A DNA stretch of 42,322 nucleotides from Smithella sp. (GCA_018056685.1 JAGPFC010000010.1:69213-111534); one strand, 5' to 3'; shown: positions 23,737 through 32,494, numbered from the stretch's first letter. Notes: generated from the sequence alone by a model not told the origin. Program-made: numbers and translations.

Positions 23737-24687
23737 CTAGGCGAACGTCAGTTTTGTTCCCGCCATATTCAAAATGAATTGCTGCGGCATTTGTTTTTCG
23801 ATTTCCATGATGGCTTTACGGCCCGTGCAATGCGTTGGGATGACGTAAGTAGGATTTAGCTTTTGAAGTTCCTTCGTTGTGCGGTCGATAATCGGTTCAA
23901 AAAACGGACCTGAGAGATGAAAACCACCCATAACGGCGTGAATTTTATCCATGCCGGTGACCTTCATGGCATAATGCACCGTATTAATGATTCCGGCGTG
24001 CGCGCATCCCGAAAGAACAATCAAACCTTTGTCTTTTAAGTTCATGACGATGGACGTATCGTCTTCAATGGCGTCCCAGACTTCCTTTCCATCCTGTTGG
24101 CAATGGGGGAGCGGCCATCCCATTTCAAAATCCGTTGTCCTGGGGACTTCACCTAAAAACAAAATCATATCATTCAGCAGCAGGTACGGCTTTTTGGTTT
24201 CAATGACAGACAGGCCTGCGTCTTCAAACATTTTCCGCGTCAATTTCGGAAAGTTGATTTTTAATTCCTCTCCGAATTTGAGATAACGCGGCGATTTAAA
24301 AACCGAAGGATGAACAACAAAAGGGATGTCTTTTTTGCCAACCATGGTGACGAGTTTTGCCATGCCACCCGTGTGGTCACTATGTCCATGGGATAGGGCG
24401 GCGGCCTCAACCTGAGTCATGTCGGCACCCAGCGTTTCCGCATTTTGCGCCGCGCCGTTTTCAGAGAAACCAAAATCAAACAATAGAGTGTTTGTTTTGT
24501 TTCCGGAAAACGTTTTAACCAGGGCTGAAAAACCGTGCTCAGCCAACACGGACGCCCGGATTTCCCCTTCTTTCAAGGGATTGGCGCGCGTGACAACGGC
24601 GTTACTGTCCATTGCGGTAATTTCAATGTAGTTGTCCTGTAATGTCAGGATTTCAATCCTGTCGACTGTGTTTAACGCTGTTGCCAT
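23737..24687 (-). CDS. Metallo-beta-lactamase-fold hydrolase
   Basis: A 316-residue MBL-fold protein. The metal site is SHGHSDHTGG near residue 99, with further ligands in SGCAHAG near 222 and THC near 286. This subgroup is often annotated as 7,8-dihydropterin-6-methyl-4-(beta-D-ribofuranosyl)aminobenzene-5'-phosphate synthase-like and is frequent in anaerobes beside NifX and Mrp genes; real substrates are mostly unknown. No flavodoxin domain is fused, so it is not a flavodiiron protein. It is 21 nt from the NifX-like gene in the same transcript. Confidence 0.85.
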   Translation of the reverse strand: MATALNTVDRIEILTLQDNYIEITAMDSNAVVTRANPLKEGEIRASVLAEHGFSALVKTFSGNKTNTLLFDFGFSENGAAQNAETLGADMTQVEAAALSHGHSDHTGGMAKLVTMVGKKDIPFVVHPSVFKSPRYLKFGEELKINFPKLTRKMFEDAGLSVIETKKPYLLLNDMILFLGEVPRTTDFEMGWPLPHCQQDGKEVWDAIEDDTSIVMNLKDKGLIVLSGCAHAGIINTVHYAMKVTGMDKIHAVMGGFHLSGPFFEPIIDRTTKELQKLNPTYVIPTHCTGRKAIMEIEKQMPQQFILNMAGTKLTFA

Positions 24688-24708
24688 GATGCTGAACCTC
24701 CTTATTTT

Positions 24709-25047
24709 TTAATGGTCGCAGAGATTTTGTCCCACTTGCAACGAGCCCGCAAAGAAATCCGTAATCAGCTTTTCCGGTGTTTCAACCGGCGCGCCGACTA
24801 TAACCTGAATACCTTGTTGGGCAAATAACTGCTGGGCGCGTTGACCCATGCCGCCGGCGATAATCATATTCGCGCCGCGCTCGGCCAGCCACGGAGGAAG
24901 AAGTCCCGGCTGATGCGGGGGGGCAGGGATGTCTTCTCGTTTGATGATTTTTTTTGTCTGGTCATCCACTTCAATCATGGCAAAGCTTGTGCAATGGCCA
25001 AAATGCGCGGTCAGTTTGCCTTCGGCTAATGGTATTGCAATTTTCAT
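24709..25047 (-). CDS. NifX/NifB-C-like (dinitrogenase Fe-Mo cofactor-binding) protein, copy 1
   Basis: A 112-residue single-domain protein of the family that binds Fe-Mo cofactor intermediates in NifX/NafY, and a Mo-Cu cluster in Desulfovibrio orange protein (ORP). MKIAIPLAEGKLTAHFGHC at the start and IIAGGMGQRAQQLF mid-protein are typical. No nitrogenase genes are visible here, so a role in cofactor handling other than nitrogen fixation is likely. It follows the Mrp-type ATPase by 13 nt. Confidence 0.88.
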   Translation of the reverse strand: MKIAIPLAEGKLTAHFGHCTSFAMIEVDDQTKKIIKREDIPAPPHQPGLLPPWLAERGANMIIAGGMGQRAQQLFAQQGIQVIVGAPVETPEKLITDFFAGSLQVGQNLCDH

Positions 25048-25060
25048 GGTATTTTCCTCC

Positions 25061-25957
25061 TTATGAATTAAGTCTTTTTGTTTTATTCAAGTCTGCTGTA
25101 ATCTGATTGATGATGTCCTGCATGATTTTTCCCGTTGGTGTTTGGGAAGAATGGTAAATGAACACTTTACCGGCATCGCCGGATTGCGCAATCGCCGGCT
25201 CCATCGGAATTGCCCCCAGAAAAGGCACTTTCATATCCGAGGCAATTAGTTTGCCACCACCCGCGGGCAGAATCTGGGTAATTTCTCCACATTTCGGACA
25301 AACAAAGCCACTCATGTTTTCAATAACACCCAAAACCGGCACATCAAGCCTTCGGCAAAAGCTAATGGATTTGCGGACGTCAATTGCAGCCACCTTCTGT
25401 GGTGTTGTGACAATCACCGCGCCGTCGAGAGGCTGAATTAACTGACAGAGCGACAAAGGCTCATCACCTGTGCCCGGAGGAGCGTCAACAATCAGATAGT
25501 CCAGATCTCCCCAGTTCACGTCGGTTAAGAACTGTTTAATGACGCCCATCTTCATTGGGCCACGCCAGATAACCGCATCATCATGATTTTGCAGCAAAAA
25601 GCCTATGGACATGACTTTCAGACCGCCAAATTCTACAGGGAAGAGCTCTCCTTCGTTGCCCTTGAGGGTTTCATGTTCCAGCCCCAACATGGTGGGAACA
25701 CTGGGACCATGAATATCCACGTCGAGAAGTCCCACTCGCAGTCCGTTGAGCGCTAACTCCGTGGCCAGATTAACCGCAACGGTGCTTTTACCGACGCCTC
25801 CTTTTCCTGAAAGCACAACAATTTTATAGTTGATGCGACAGAGCCTGGCCTGCAATCTGCGCCGGTCGGCATATTCTTCCTTGCTTTCGTCTTTTTTCTG
25901 TTTTTGGGCTGAGCAACTCGAATCGTTGCAGGTATCACACGTTTTTTTGTTTTCCAC
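25061..25957 (-). CDS. Mrp/NBP35-type iron-sulfur carrier ATPase
   Basis: A 298-residue P-loop ATPase of the Mrp/ApbC/NBP35 class, which carries [4Fe-4S] clusters to target proteins. An N-terminal CDTCNDSSC precedes the deviant Walker A VLSGKGGVGKSTVAVN. VDAPPGTGDEPLS follows, and a C-terminal CPKCG holds the bridging cysteines. The start is uncertain: GGAGG directly abuts the ATG at 25966, too close to serve it, but lies 9 nt before a GTG at 25957, used here. It overlaps the NifU-like gene by 23 nt. Confidence 0.87.
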   Translation of the reverse strand: MENKKTCDTCNDSSCSAQKQKKDESKEEYADRRRLQARLCRINYKIVVLSGKGGVGKSTVAVNLATELALNGLRVGLLDVDIHGPSVPTMLGLEHETLKGNEGELFPVEFGGLKVMSIGFLLQNHDDAVIWRGPMKMGVIKQFLTDVNWGDLDYLIVDAPPGTGDEPLSLCQLIQPLDGAVIVTTPQKVAAIDVRKSISFCRRLDVPVLGVIENMSGFVCPKCGEITQILPAGGGKLIASDMKVPFLGAIPMEPAIAQSGDAGKVFIYHSSQTPTGKIMQDIINQITADLNKTKRLNS

Positions 25958-26363
25958 TTTTGTCATCCTCCTTCTTTCTTTCTTTTGATAGGTAATCATC
26001 GCAGGCGGCCTTTAAGGTATTGGTCGCCAGAAGCGCGCAATGTTCATAATCCTTGGGCAATCCTTCCAGCGCCTTGAGAACATCCTGTTGGCTGATGAAT
26101 TTGGCTGTGGCAATTGTTTTCCCTTCCGCCAGACAGGTTGTCATCGAGCCACTGGCAATTGATGGCCCGCAACCATCCGTGATGAAAGAAATTTTTTTGA
26201 TGATTCCTTCCTCTACTTTCAACCAGAATTCCATCGTGTCGCCGCAGGGTCCGGTGATTTTGGCGTGTCCGTTGAAATCATCCAGTTTGCCCATGTTATG
26301 CGGGTCATTGGCATGCCTGTTCGCCGTCCGATGAAATACTTCCAAATTGACAAATTCACTCAT
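25935..26363 (-). CDS. NifU/IscU-like iron-sulfur scaffold
   Basis: A 142-residue protein of the NifU N-terminal/IscU family, where clusters are built before transfer. Cysteine 40 in ITGPCGDTM, cysteine 65 in TDGCGPSIASGSM and cysteine 108 in DYEHCALLA are the three expected cluster ligands. In several anaerobes such stand-alone forms sit beside Mrp ATPases, as here. The lysine-rich tail overlaps the Mrp start, suggesting coupled translation. Confidence 0.88.
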   Translation of the reverse strand: MSEFVNLEVFHRTANRHANDPHNMGKLDDFNGHAKITGPCGDTMEFWLKVEEGIIKKISFITDGCGPSIASGSMTTCLAEGKTIATAKFISQQDVLKALEGLPKDYEHCALLATNTLKAACDDYLSKERKKEDDKSGKQKNV

Positions 26364-26381
26364 GTTTGATCGTACACCTCC

Positions 26382-27254
26382 CTAACTGTTTAAGGTATGC
26401 CAAAGTTCTCGGATATCGTCGGCGCAGGGCGCGTCGATTTCCACAACGGCCTTTTGTTGAATCTGAGCGCGAGTTACGGCGCTGTCGTAACGAATCCGGC
26501 CGGCGATGATTGCACCTCCCTGCCTGGCTTTTTCTTCAATTTTTTTTGTCATTTCCGGATTCAGATCCCATTTATTGACGCAAACGGCTGCGGAAATCTG
26601 AAAATGACGCGCCAGCGAAAGCACTCGTTCCAAGTCATGTTCACCCGATACCGTGGGTTCCGTGACAATTAAAACCTGTGTGGCACCGGTGACCGAAGCG
26701 ATGACGGGGCAGCCAATGCCTGGGGGGCCATCCACCAGAATCATTTTATAATTTTTTTCTTCCGCCAGTTTCTTCGCCTCTCGACGCACCGTCGAAACCA
26801 GTTTGCCGGAATTTTCAGCGGCAAGACCCAAGCGCGCGTGAACCATCGGCCCGCAGCGCGTATCGGATATAAACCACTGACCGCAATGACGTTGCGGAAA
26901 ATCAATCGCTTCCATCGGACAAAACCGCACGCAAACCCCGCAGCCGTCACAAGCAATAGAGTCTACAAAATAGTCGATCTTTCCATGATGAGTTTGTTTT
27001 GTTTTTACAGCTCCAAAGCGGCACAGGTCTGCACAGATGCCGCAGGATGTACAGTCCGCCGGTCTGATAATCGCTTCATGACCGCTTTCAAAGTCGTGGC
27101 GTTCTCGGATATCCGTGGCCAAAACAAGATGCAAATCGGCAGCATCCACGTCGCAGTCGCAGATGACGGAGCGATTAGACAGGACGGCAAACGACGCCGT
27201 CACGCTCGTTTTTCCTGTTCCTCCTTTGCCGCTGATGATGCCAAGTTCTTTCAA
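26382..27254 (-). CDS. MinD-family ATPase with inserted ferredoxin domain, copy 1
   Basis: A 290-residue protein with the P-loop SGKGGTGKTSVTASF at the N-terminus and an insertion near residues 65-115 holding two [4Fe-4S] motifs (CTSCGICADLC and CDGCGVCVRFC). VDGPPGIGCPV is the Walker B/switch region. Proteins of this architecture belong to the ORP complex of Desulfovibrio and to related clusters of anaerobes; their exact job is unsettled, but ATP-driven cluster or cofactor transfer is likely. A paralogue lies at 30094-30939; the two share layout but differ clearly in sequence. It is 4 nt from the J-domain gene. Confidence 0.87.
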   Translation of the reverse strand: MKELGIISGKGGTGKTSVTASFAVLSNRSVICDCDVDAADLHLVLATDIRERHDFESGHEAIIRPADCTSCGICADLCRFGAVKTKQTHHGKIDYFVDSIACDGCGVCVRFCPMEAIDFPQRHCGQWFISDTRCGPMVHARLGLAAENSGKLVSTVRREAKKLAEEKNYKMILVDGPPGIGCPVIASVTGATQVLIVTEPTVSGEHDLERVLSLARHFQISAAVCVNKWDLNPEMTKKIEEKARQGGAIIAGRIRYDSAVTRAQIQQKAVVEIDAPCADDIRELWHTLNS

Positions 27255-27257
27255 AAT

Positions 27258-27611
27258 TTATTTCTCCCTCTGTGGCTGTGCGTTTTTATCCATGAAAATA
27301 TTTTTTGTTTCCGTGTTCTCATGTCCATTTTCCGGAAAATGGTTTCCCCAGATCGGATCATTACCATATTGCCGCCACCACCATCGATGGTAATCCTCCC
27401 ACGGGTCAAGAATGCCGAATTCTTCTTTCATGAGAAAAGCATAAGCCTCGTTAACATCCTGCATTTTTAGATGAGCTTCTTCGTTTTTATTGACATCCGG
27501 ATGCCATCTTTTCGCCAGAATTCGGTAATGTTTCTTAACAGCATCAGCAGTGCACGGTCCTGTAATGCCTAATACCTGTTTCGCCTTGTCTATTTCGTGA
27601 TTTCGATTCAT
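27258..27611 (-). CDS. Short J-domain (DnaJ-like) protein
   Basis: A 117-residue protein with a J domain across residues 9-65 and the HPD motif in KRWHPDVNKN that stimulates Hsp70 ATPase. The remaining tail is tryptophan-rich (HRWWWRQYG) without zinc fingers or client-binding domain. In this cluster it may act like HscB, recruiting an Hsp70 for Fe-S transfer; that is inference. It sits between the ferredoxin-ATPase and methyltransferase genes. Confidence 0.85.
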   Translation of the reverse strand: MNRNHEIDKAKQVLGITGPCTADAVKKHYRILAKRWHPDVNKNEEAHLKMQDVNEAYAFLMKEEFGILDPWEDYHRWWWRQYGNDPIWGNHFPENGHENTETKNIFMDKNAQPQREK

Positions 27612-27623
27612 GGTGTCGTTTCC

Positions 27624-28241
27624 CTATTGTGATTTGCGGGTACCGTTGATGACGTATAAAGCGGCCTCGCGGGGATGATGACTCTCAAAAATACGATGAC
27701 CTTCCACACCTAGAATATATTCCGTTTGCACCGTGAAACGTTCCCTGACGACGTCTTCAATAGCGTCTAAACTCTTATGTCTCATCCGATTGACATATGA
27801 ATCCGGTTCCTCGAGTCGATTCTTGAAGAAATCCGATTCGGGATTAAGCAGCATCAAGATTATTCGGCCGTTGGGCCTCAAAACCTTGAACGTTTGTTGC
27901 AGGGCTTTCCGGTAATCGTCGATGAATTGAAGTGATACAACGTAGATCACGGCATCGAAAGAAGATTCTGCGAAAGGCATGCTTTCAGCGCTTCCCGCGA
28001 ACGTTCTAATAGAATCCGGTGCGCATTTGAGTGCTTCAGCAGAAATATCCAAGCCGGTGACGTGAAACCCGTAGTTGCTTAATTTCCCTTCGATAATAGC
28101 CGGACCGCAACCGACGCTTAAGATATTCCGACAACCCTGTAAATGCTCAATGAGGTATTGGGTTTCAAACTGGAAAATATTTTGCCAAAACGTTTCCTGA
28201 CAAATTTCCACATACTTTTTTACATCGTCCGCGGTGTTCAT
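27624..28241 (-). CDS. Class I SAM-dependent methyltransferase, copy 1
   Basis: A 205-residue Rossmann methyltransferase. Motif I is LSVGCGPAIIEGKL near residue 41, VTGLDIS is the acidic end of strand 2, and FDAVIYVVSLQFIDD is motif IV. The acceptor is unknown; the fold covers small molecules, lipids and cofactors. It is 1 nt downstream of the second methyltransferase gene, suggesting joint expression. Confidence 0.85.
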   Translation of the reverse strand: MNTADDVKKYVEICQETFWQNIFQFETQYLIEHLQGCRNILSVGCGPAIIEGKLSNYGFHVTGLDISAEALKCAPDSIRTFAGSAESMPFAESSFDAVIYVVSLQFIDDYRKALQQTFKVLRPNGRIILMLLNPESDFFKNRLEEPDSYVNRMRHKSLDAIEDVVRERFTVQTEYILGVEGHRIFESHHPREAALYVINGTRKSQ

Positions 28242-28242
28242 C

Positions 28243-28860
28243 TTATGTCGTTAGCCTCCGGTGACCTATCAGCATTTCCTGGATGGGGTTCCCAAATTCC
28301 TTCACGCTTAATCCCAGTTCGAGCAATACATTTTTTGCGTCTATCATTGTTCCCGAATTGACTTCGTGTTTTCGTCCTTCGAGTGCGTGAATCTTATCTA
28401 ATATTGCCAGGCCGTCAGCATTGAAATCACTCAACACGATTTTTCTATTAGGGGACAATATTCTGATAAGTTCAGCGCACGCGTTACGGACCGAGGAAAG
28501 ATGGTGAATCATATTGACGGCAGAAATCACGTCAAAAAATCCATCGTGGCAGGGAATATGTTCGATGTCCGCCGCGATGAACGTAACCTGATTTTGTAAT
28601 CCGTAATATGTCAAGTTCAGCAAAGCGTATCGTTGTTCTTCCGCCGAAATGTCGAAGGTAAAAAAGTAATAACCGGCACGCGCCAGAGCCAGCGTAAAGT
28701 ATCCCTTACCTGTGCCGGCTTCCAGAATATTTCCGGCAATGGGCTGCGCTTTTTTAAGAACAAAAGAACGCTCTTTTTCAATGTCATAGCCGAATTTTCC
28801 GTAGAGTCCGACTCGATCTACATAGCGTTGATGATTTTCAATAACTTCATTTTCCATCAT
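28243..28860 (-). CDS. Class I SAM-dependent methyltransferase, copy 2
   Basis: A 205-residue methyltransferase with motif I LEAGTGKGYFTLALARAG near residue 49, FTFDIS after strand 2, and FFDVISAVNMIHHL as motif IV. It is distant from its neighbour in sequence. The longer frame to 28926 would overlap the radical SAM gene; ATG 28860 is used because it avoids this and the homologous region starts soon after. Substrate unknown. Confidence 0.82.
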   Translation of the reverse strand: MMENEVIENHQRYVDRVGLYGKFGYDIEKERSFVLKKAQPIAGNILEAGTGKGYFTLALARAGYYFFTFDISAEEQRYALLNLTYYGLQNQVTFIAADIEHIPCHDGFFDVISAVNMIHHLSSVRNACAELIRILSPNRKIVLSDFNADGLAILDKIHALEGRKHEVNSGTMIDAKNVLLELGLSVKEFGNPIQEMLIGHRRLTT

Positions 28861-28880
28861 AAGGCATACCTTGTCCTGTA

Positions 28881-29825
28881 TCAGTACCTTTTGGTGTAGT
28901 AATTTCTTTTGCGTGTGACGATACAATTGACTTTATCGGCCTCAACCAACTTCTCCATTCTCTTCATTACTTCATTGACATGCATCCCCAGACCACTGGC
29001 AATGTCCACGATGGTGCACGGCCGCCTGGCCAATAAGGCAATAATATCGCCATCAGTCACTGTGGGCTGTTCAGGGATAGGCGTCTCGATTTGTTTACTC
29101 CTGTCGATAATATCTACCTCTGCAGAAAAAATACTTTTCAGCGCAATCAACTGCTCAACCGTAAGAGGAAACGCGGTTTCTTCCGCCGGAGGGCGATAAA
29201 CTGTATTCAGCTGAACTTTTGCCGGATGAATGAATTTGACAATGGAAGCAATTTTTTCAACTTCGGACTGAATGCCTGTAACACCGCCGAGCAACAAAAC
29301 TTCCAGCCATATTTGCCCTGTAAAAATTTTTGAGAAATCGATCAATCCTTTAACCATTTGATCAAGAGAAAGATCGCTATGCGGTCGGTTGACATATTGA
29401 AAGAGCTGCTCATCACCAACATCAAGCGACGGAAGCACCAGATCCGCACACATCAGAGCTTCACGAACTTCCGGCAAATATAGCAATGAACCGTTTGTAA
29501 TCACGGCGACGGGAATATTGGTCATAGTTTTGATTTTCTCAATCAAGTCACCGATGCCTGAATGCAGCGTCGGTTCTCCGGAACCGGCAAGACTGATATA
29601 ATCGCATATCATTCCTGAATCCAATTTATCCTTGAGTTCCTTCATGACGTCATCTATCGCAACATAGTCGCGCCGTTGGATCGTTTTGTTCGTCGTCTGT
29701 CCCAACTGACAATAGATGCAATCGTAGGTACAGGTTTTAAAGGGAACAAGATCAACCCCCAGCGATCGGCCCAGTCGTCTTGAAGGAACCGGTCCGTAAA
29801 TATATTTACATGCTTCATTGCTCAT
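28881..29825 (-). CDS. Radical SAM protein with C-terminal winged helix
   Basis: A 314-residue radical SAM enzyme. The cluster motif is CTYDCIYCQLG near residue 32, preceded by GPVPSRRLGRSLGVD, a signature of a small family next to Mrp/NifX genes in anaerobes. SGSGEPTLH-like SLAGSGEPTLHS and VITNGSLL are further radical SAM elements. The last ~70 residues look like a winged helix (DIASGLGMHVNEVMKRMEKL). The reaction is unknown. ATG 29825 has GGAG 8 nt upstream and overlaps the FmdB-like stop region. Confidence 0.88.
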   Translation of the reverse strand: MSNEACKYIYGPVPSRRLGRSLGVDLVPFKTCTYDCIYCQLGQTTNKTIQRRDYVAIDDVMKELKDKLDSGMICDYISLAGSGEPTLHSGIGDLIEKIKTMTNIPVAVITNGSLLYLPEVREALMCADLVLPSLDVGDEQLFQYVNRPHSDLSLDQMVKGLIDFSKIFTGQIWLEVLLLGGVTGIQSEVEKIASIVKFIHPAKVQLNTVYRPPAEETAFPLTVEQLIALKSIFSAEVDIIDRSKQIETPIPEQPTVTDGDIIALLARRPCTIVDIASGLGMHVNEVMKRMEKLVEADKVNCIVTRKRNYYTKRY

Positions 29826-29826
29826 T

Positions 29827-30090
29827 TTAATCTCCACAAGGGGATTGCCCGCATTTTCTTTCTGCTCCGCAACATGTCCTGCCGCTTTCTTCGAAGGAAC
29901 AGCTTTTGGCAGAATCGCGCATGCTTACGCCTGTGCCTGATGATTTCATGATAAAACCGCTGCCACCGCTGACCATTCTTTGCACGTCAGCACCGCACTC
30001 CGGACAGGTCTGAACAGGCGTATCTTTCATGCTTTGGTGTCTTTCAAATTTTAGACCACATTGGCTGCACTGGTATTCATATGTCGGCAT
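29827..30090 (-). CDS. FmdB-family zinc-ribbon protein
   Basis: An 87-residue small protein whose first 45 residues are the FmdB zinc ribbon (MPTYEYQCSQCG, then CPECG). The tail is Cys-rich (CSFEESGRTCCGAERKCGQSPC), with extra cysteines that might bind metal. FmdB proteins were first noted near formamidase operons and have no settled function. It is 3 nt from the ATPase gene. Confidence 0.88.
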   Translation of the reverse strand: MPTYEYQCSQCGLKFERHQSMKDTPVQTCPECGADVQRMVSGGSGFIMKSSGTGVSMRDSAKSCSFEESGRTCCGAERKCGQSPCGD

Positions 30091-30093
30091 TTT

Positions 30094-30939
30094 CTAATTC
30101 TCCTTTGGGGGTGTCATGTTTATTTTTTCAATCAGTTGGTTAAAAAGATTCCGATATTCCGGCAGGGCATCCACCATCAGGATGCCTCTGGAATAGCTTT
30201 CGGCGATGCGACGGTCGTCCGGTATTTCCATCAGGATGGGAATGTTTTCTTTATTACAGAAGGCATGAATCCGTCCATCGCCGCTGCCCATGCGATTGAC
30301 GATCACAGCAAAAGGAATCTGCAATTGTCGAACCATCTCTACAGCCAACGACAAATCGTTCAGTCCAAACGGCGTCGGTTCCGTTACCAGCAGGATGATA
30401 TCGGTTTCGCGGATAGCGGCAATGACCGGGCAGGAAGTTCCAGGAGGAGCGTCCAGGATTGCCGGCATATTGTCCGACAGACGTTCTTTAACGGCCCTGA
30501 TCAAGGGAGGGGACATGGCTACACCCACATCCAAACGTCCGCCGATCAGCGTGATATTATCCGATTCTGTGGTTTCAACCACACCAATTCGTCTGCCGGT
30601 TTCCTCAATGGCCTTCAGAGTACAAACCATTGAGCATCCGCCGCAACCGTGACACAGCTCGGGAAAGATCAGCGGCACCGTTCCGAAGGTAACAATCGCA
30701 TGATATTTGCAAAATTTTCCGCATTCACCACAGCCGTCGCAAAGCGCTTCGTCAACCTCAGGAATCGGAATCGTAACGATTTCTTCTTTGATTTTGTCTC
30801 CCTTGAGAAACAGATGCGCGTTCGGCTCTTCCACATCGCAGTCCAGAAGCTGAACGGGAACGCCAAGCGTTCGTGCCATATTAACGGCTACAGTGGTCTT
30901 GCCGGTTCCGCCTTTGCCGGAGGCGATCGCTATTTTCAT
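30094..30939 (-). CDS. MinD-family ATPase with inserted ferredoxin domain, copy 2
   Basis: A 281-residue paralogue of the gene at 26382-27254. The P-loop is ASGKGGTGKTTVAVNMA at the very N-terminus. Inserted clusters are CDGCGECGKFC and CHGCGGCSMVC near residues 65-110. LDAPPGTSCPVI follows. ATG 30939 has GGAGG 6 nt upstream; the longer frame from 31026 adds a non-homologous stretch overlapping the membrane-protein gene. Pairs of these ATPases are characteristic of the Desulfovibrio ORP loci. Confidence 0.88.
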   Translation of the reverse strand: MKIAIASGKGGTGKTTVAVNMARTLGVPVQLLDCDVEEPNAHLFLKGDKIKEEIVTIPIPEVDEALCDGCGECGKFCKYHAIVTFGTVPLIFPELCHGCGGCSMVCTLKAIEETGRRIGVVETTESDNITLIGGRLDVGVAMSPPLIRAVKERLSDNMPAILDAPPGTSCPVIAAIRETDIILLVTEPTPFGLNDLSLAVEMVRQLQIPFAVIVNRMGSGDGRIHAFCNKENIPILMEIPDDRRIAESYSRGILMVDALPEYRNLFNQLIEKINMTPPKEN

Positions 30940-31577
30940 TGCGTACCTCCACGAGGGACAGGCGCGATCGGTTCCGTGTCCTGATGCGTTATCCACAAAA
31001 GCGGAAAAACAATGTCGCTGGTGCAACAGGGGACCCAGACCGCTAAAAAGAGAAAGAAAGCCACCAGAATGGCCGTAACAACATCAATGGATGTTCCTAG
31101 CGCCATTAGAATATGAAACAGCGATGCCCATGTGCTCAGAAAAACATGCGCTGCGTGAGAAAATTTTGTTTTTGGATAAAGACATCCCATCGCGATTCCA
31201 CCCATGGCCAGCGGGTTAACCAGCCACCATTTTTCAATGAAGCCCAGGTGAACGCCGCGGTGAGGCATATTGAGCAGCCATTCGCCGACAAAGGGAATCA
31301 ATGAATCACTGAGTGTTGCAATGCCCACGGAGCCGACGTATCCGATCACAAATGTTCGCCAAAACCCTCCATGAGAGTGTAGGCGATACATGGCGGTTGT
31401 GACGAGCGCGCTCACCAGTACATGCAGAGGATGAAGCGTCCAAAACAAACCTGATGAAACGTCCTTCGGCACTTTAAATTGAATAAACGCAGCCATAATG
31501 ACGATACCGGTTACCGTACCAAATGCCGTGAAGGGGGCATGAATTTTAAGTTCGGTTGCAATGACACCTGCTTTCAT
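30936..31577 (-). CDS. Unknown polytopic membrane protein
   Basis: A 213-residue protein I do not recognise. About five or six hydrophobic helices are visible. His residues occur near helix ends (FWTLHPLHVLV, RLHSHGGFW, LFHILMAL), and a CC pair occurs in VPCCTSD. The C-terminus is short and polar. It overlaps the ATPase by 4 nt and TrmO by 4 nt, so it is firmly within the operon. A metal or cofactor-precursor permease would suit the context, but nothing in the sequence proves it. Confidence 0.7.
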   Translation of the reverse strand: MKAGVIATELKIHAPFTAFGTVTGIVIMAAFIQFKVPKDVSSGLFWTLHPLHVLVSALVTTAMYRLHSHGGFWRTFVIGYVGSVGIATLSDSLIPFVGEWLLNMPHRGVHLGFIEKWWLVNPLAMGGIAMGCLYPKTKFSHAAHVFLSTWASLFHILMALGTSIDVVTAILVAFFLFLAVWVPCCTSDIVFPLLWITHQDTEPIAPVPRGGTQ

Positions 31578-32065
31578 GATTGATGACCTCGTTTTCCTCT
31601 TTGGGCTGCTGTTTGGTTATCCACGGCATCCTGCCAGCCGTTTTTCTTGACGTCGTGAAGATCGAACTTCGCTGTATAGGGTTTGATGTCCAGAAGCGGT
31701 GTGCCGTCAAGAACATCCACGCCATCCAAATGCAGAATATTGCCTTCAATGCCGTGCAATTCCACGACACTTAATCCGATGGGGTTGGGACGAAACGGCG
31801 CGCGTGTCGCAAAAATACCGTGATAAACATCCTGTAAATATGGTTTGACAATCAGTTTGACCTGTTGCACCCTGTGAAAATGATAAATCAGGTAAATATG
31901 TGAGAACCCATTTAGATCACGCAAACCATCGACAAACTCCGGGAACAGTTCCACGTACCCCTTACAGCCTTTGGCATAAACAGGTTGGATGGGTGTTTTC
32001 TCCTCTTCTATGTGTTCACTATGGATGATGCCGATAGTCCAATATAGAATTTCACATTTATTCAT
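31574..32065 (-). CDS. TrmO-family (TsaA/YaeB) SAM-binding protein
   Basis: A 163-residue protein of the UPF0066/TrmO family. E. coli TrmO methylates t6A to m6t6A in tRNA-Thr. Signatures are IGIIHSEH at the start, GFSHIYLIYHFHR, and FATRAPFRPNPIGLSVVEL. It lacks the C-terminal extension of enteric TrmO. In Desulfobacterota TrmO-like proteins often sit in Mrp/NifX clusters, so a different methylation target is possible. It overlaps both neighbours by 4 nt. Confidence 0.85.
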   Translation of the reverse strand: MNKCEILYWTIGIIHSEHIEEEKTPIQPVYAKGCKGYVELFPEFVDGLRDLNGFSHIYLIYHFHRVQQVKLIVKPYLQDVYHGIFATRAPFRPNPIGLSVVELHGIEGNILHLDGVDVLDGTPLLDIKPYTAKFDLHDVKKNGWQDAVDNQTAAQRGKRGHQS

Positions 32066-32424
32066 ACCCAGTGACCTTCAACATCTGCCGATTTGGATTC
32101 ATCCAACTTTCCGGCAAGGTAAAGTTCCAGCGCTTCCCGGACTGTAACGGCAGACGTATTGTAAATTCTTATACCGGCTGATTTCAACACGCGAAAAGCC
32201 TTCGGACCGCAGTGTCCGGTTACAAGAGCCTTTGCACCTTGCCGGGCAATATTTTGCGCTGATTGAATCCCCGCGCCCTGCGCCGCGTTCAGGTTCTGTG
32301 CATTATCAATAACCTCGAATGTTTTAGCTTCCAGATCATAGATAAGAAATTTTGGCGCACGTCCAAATCTGCTATCCAGCGGAGCATTCAGATCATTACC
32401 TGATGTTGTAATTGCAATTTTCAT
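32062..32424 (-). CDS. NifX/NifB-C-like protein, copy 2
   Basis: A 120-residue cofactor-binding-family protein. MKIAITTSGNDLNAPLDSRFG opens the fold and VTGHCGPKAFRVL follows; cysteine in TGHCG is typical of this subgroup, annotated as DUF35-independent 'NifB/NifX' proteins of anaerobes. AGGAG lies 7 nt before ATG 32424, so the longer TTG start is rejected. It shares its arrangement with copies 1, 3 and 4 but each is clearly different. Confidence 0.88.
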   Translation of the reverse strand: MKIAITTSGNDLNAPLDSRFGRAPKFLIYDLEAKTFEVIDNAQNLNAAQGAGIQSAQNIARQGAKALVTGHCGPKAFRVLKSAGIRIYNTSAVTVREALELYLAGKLDESKSADVEGHWV

Positions 32425-32453
32425 TCTTTTTCTCCTGTTTAACAATGATTGTT

Positions 32454-32494
32454 GCGGTGACAGCGCGAAGCGGCGACTTACGCGCTATCACCGC
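32454..32494 (-). repeat. Long intercistronic hairpin inside the island operon
   Basis: GCGGTGATAGCGCG pairs with CGCGCTGTCACCGC over 14 bp (one G-T on the minus-strand RNA) around a 13-nt loop. It lies in the 109-nt gap between the DUF5320 gene and NifX-like copy 2. No T run follows. It may protect or process the message and set unequal expression of the two parts. Confidence 0.6.
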
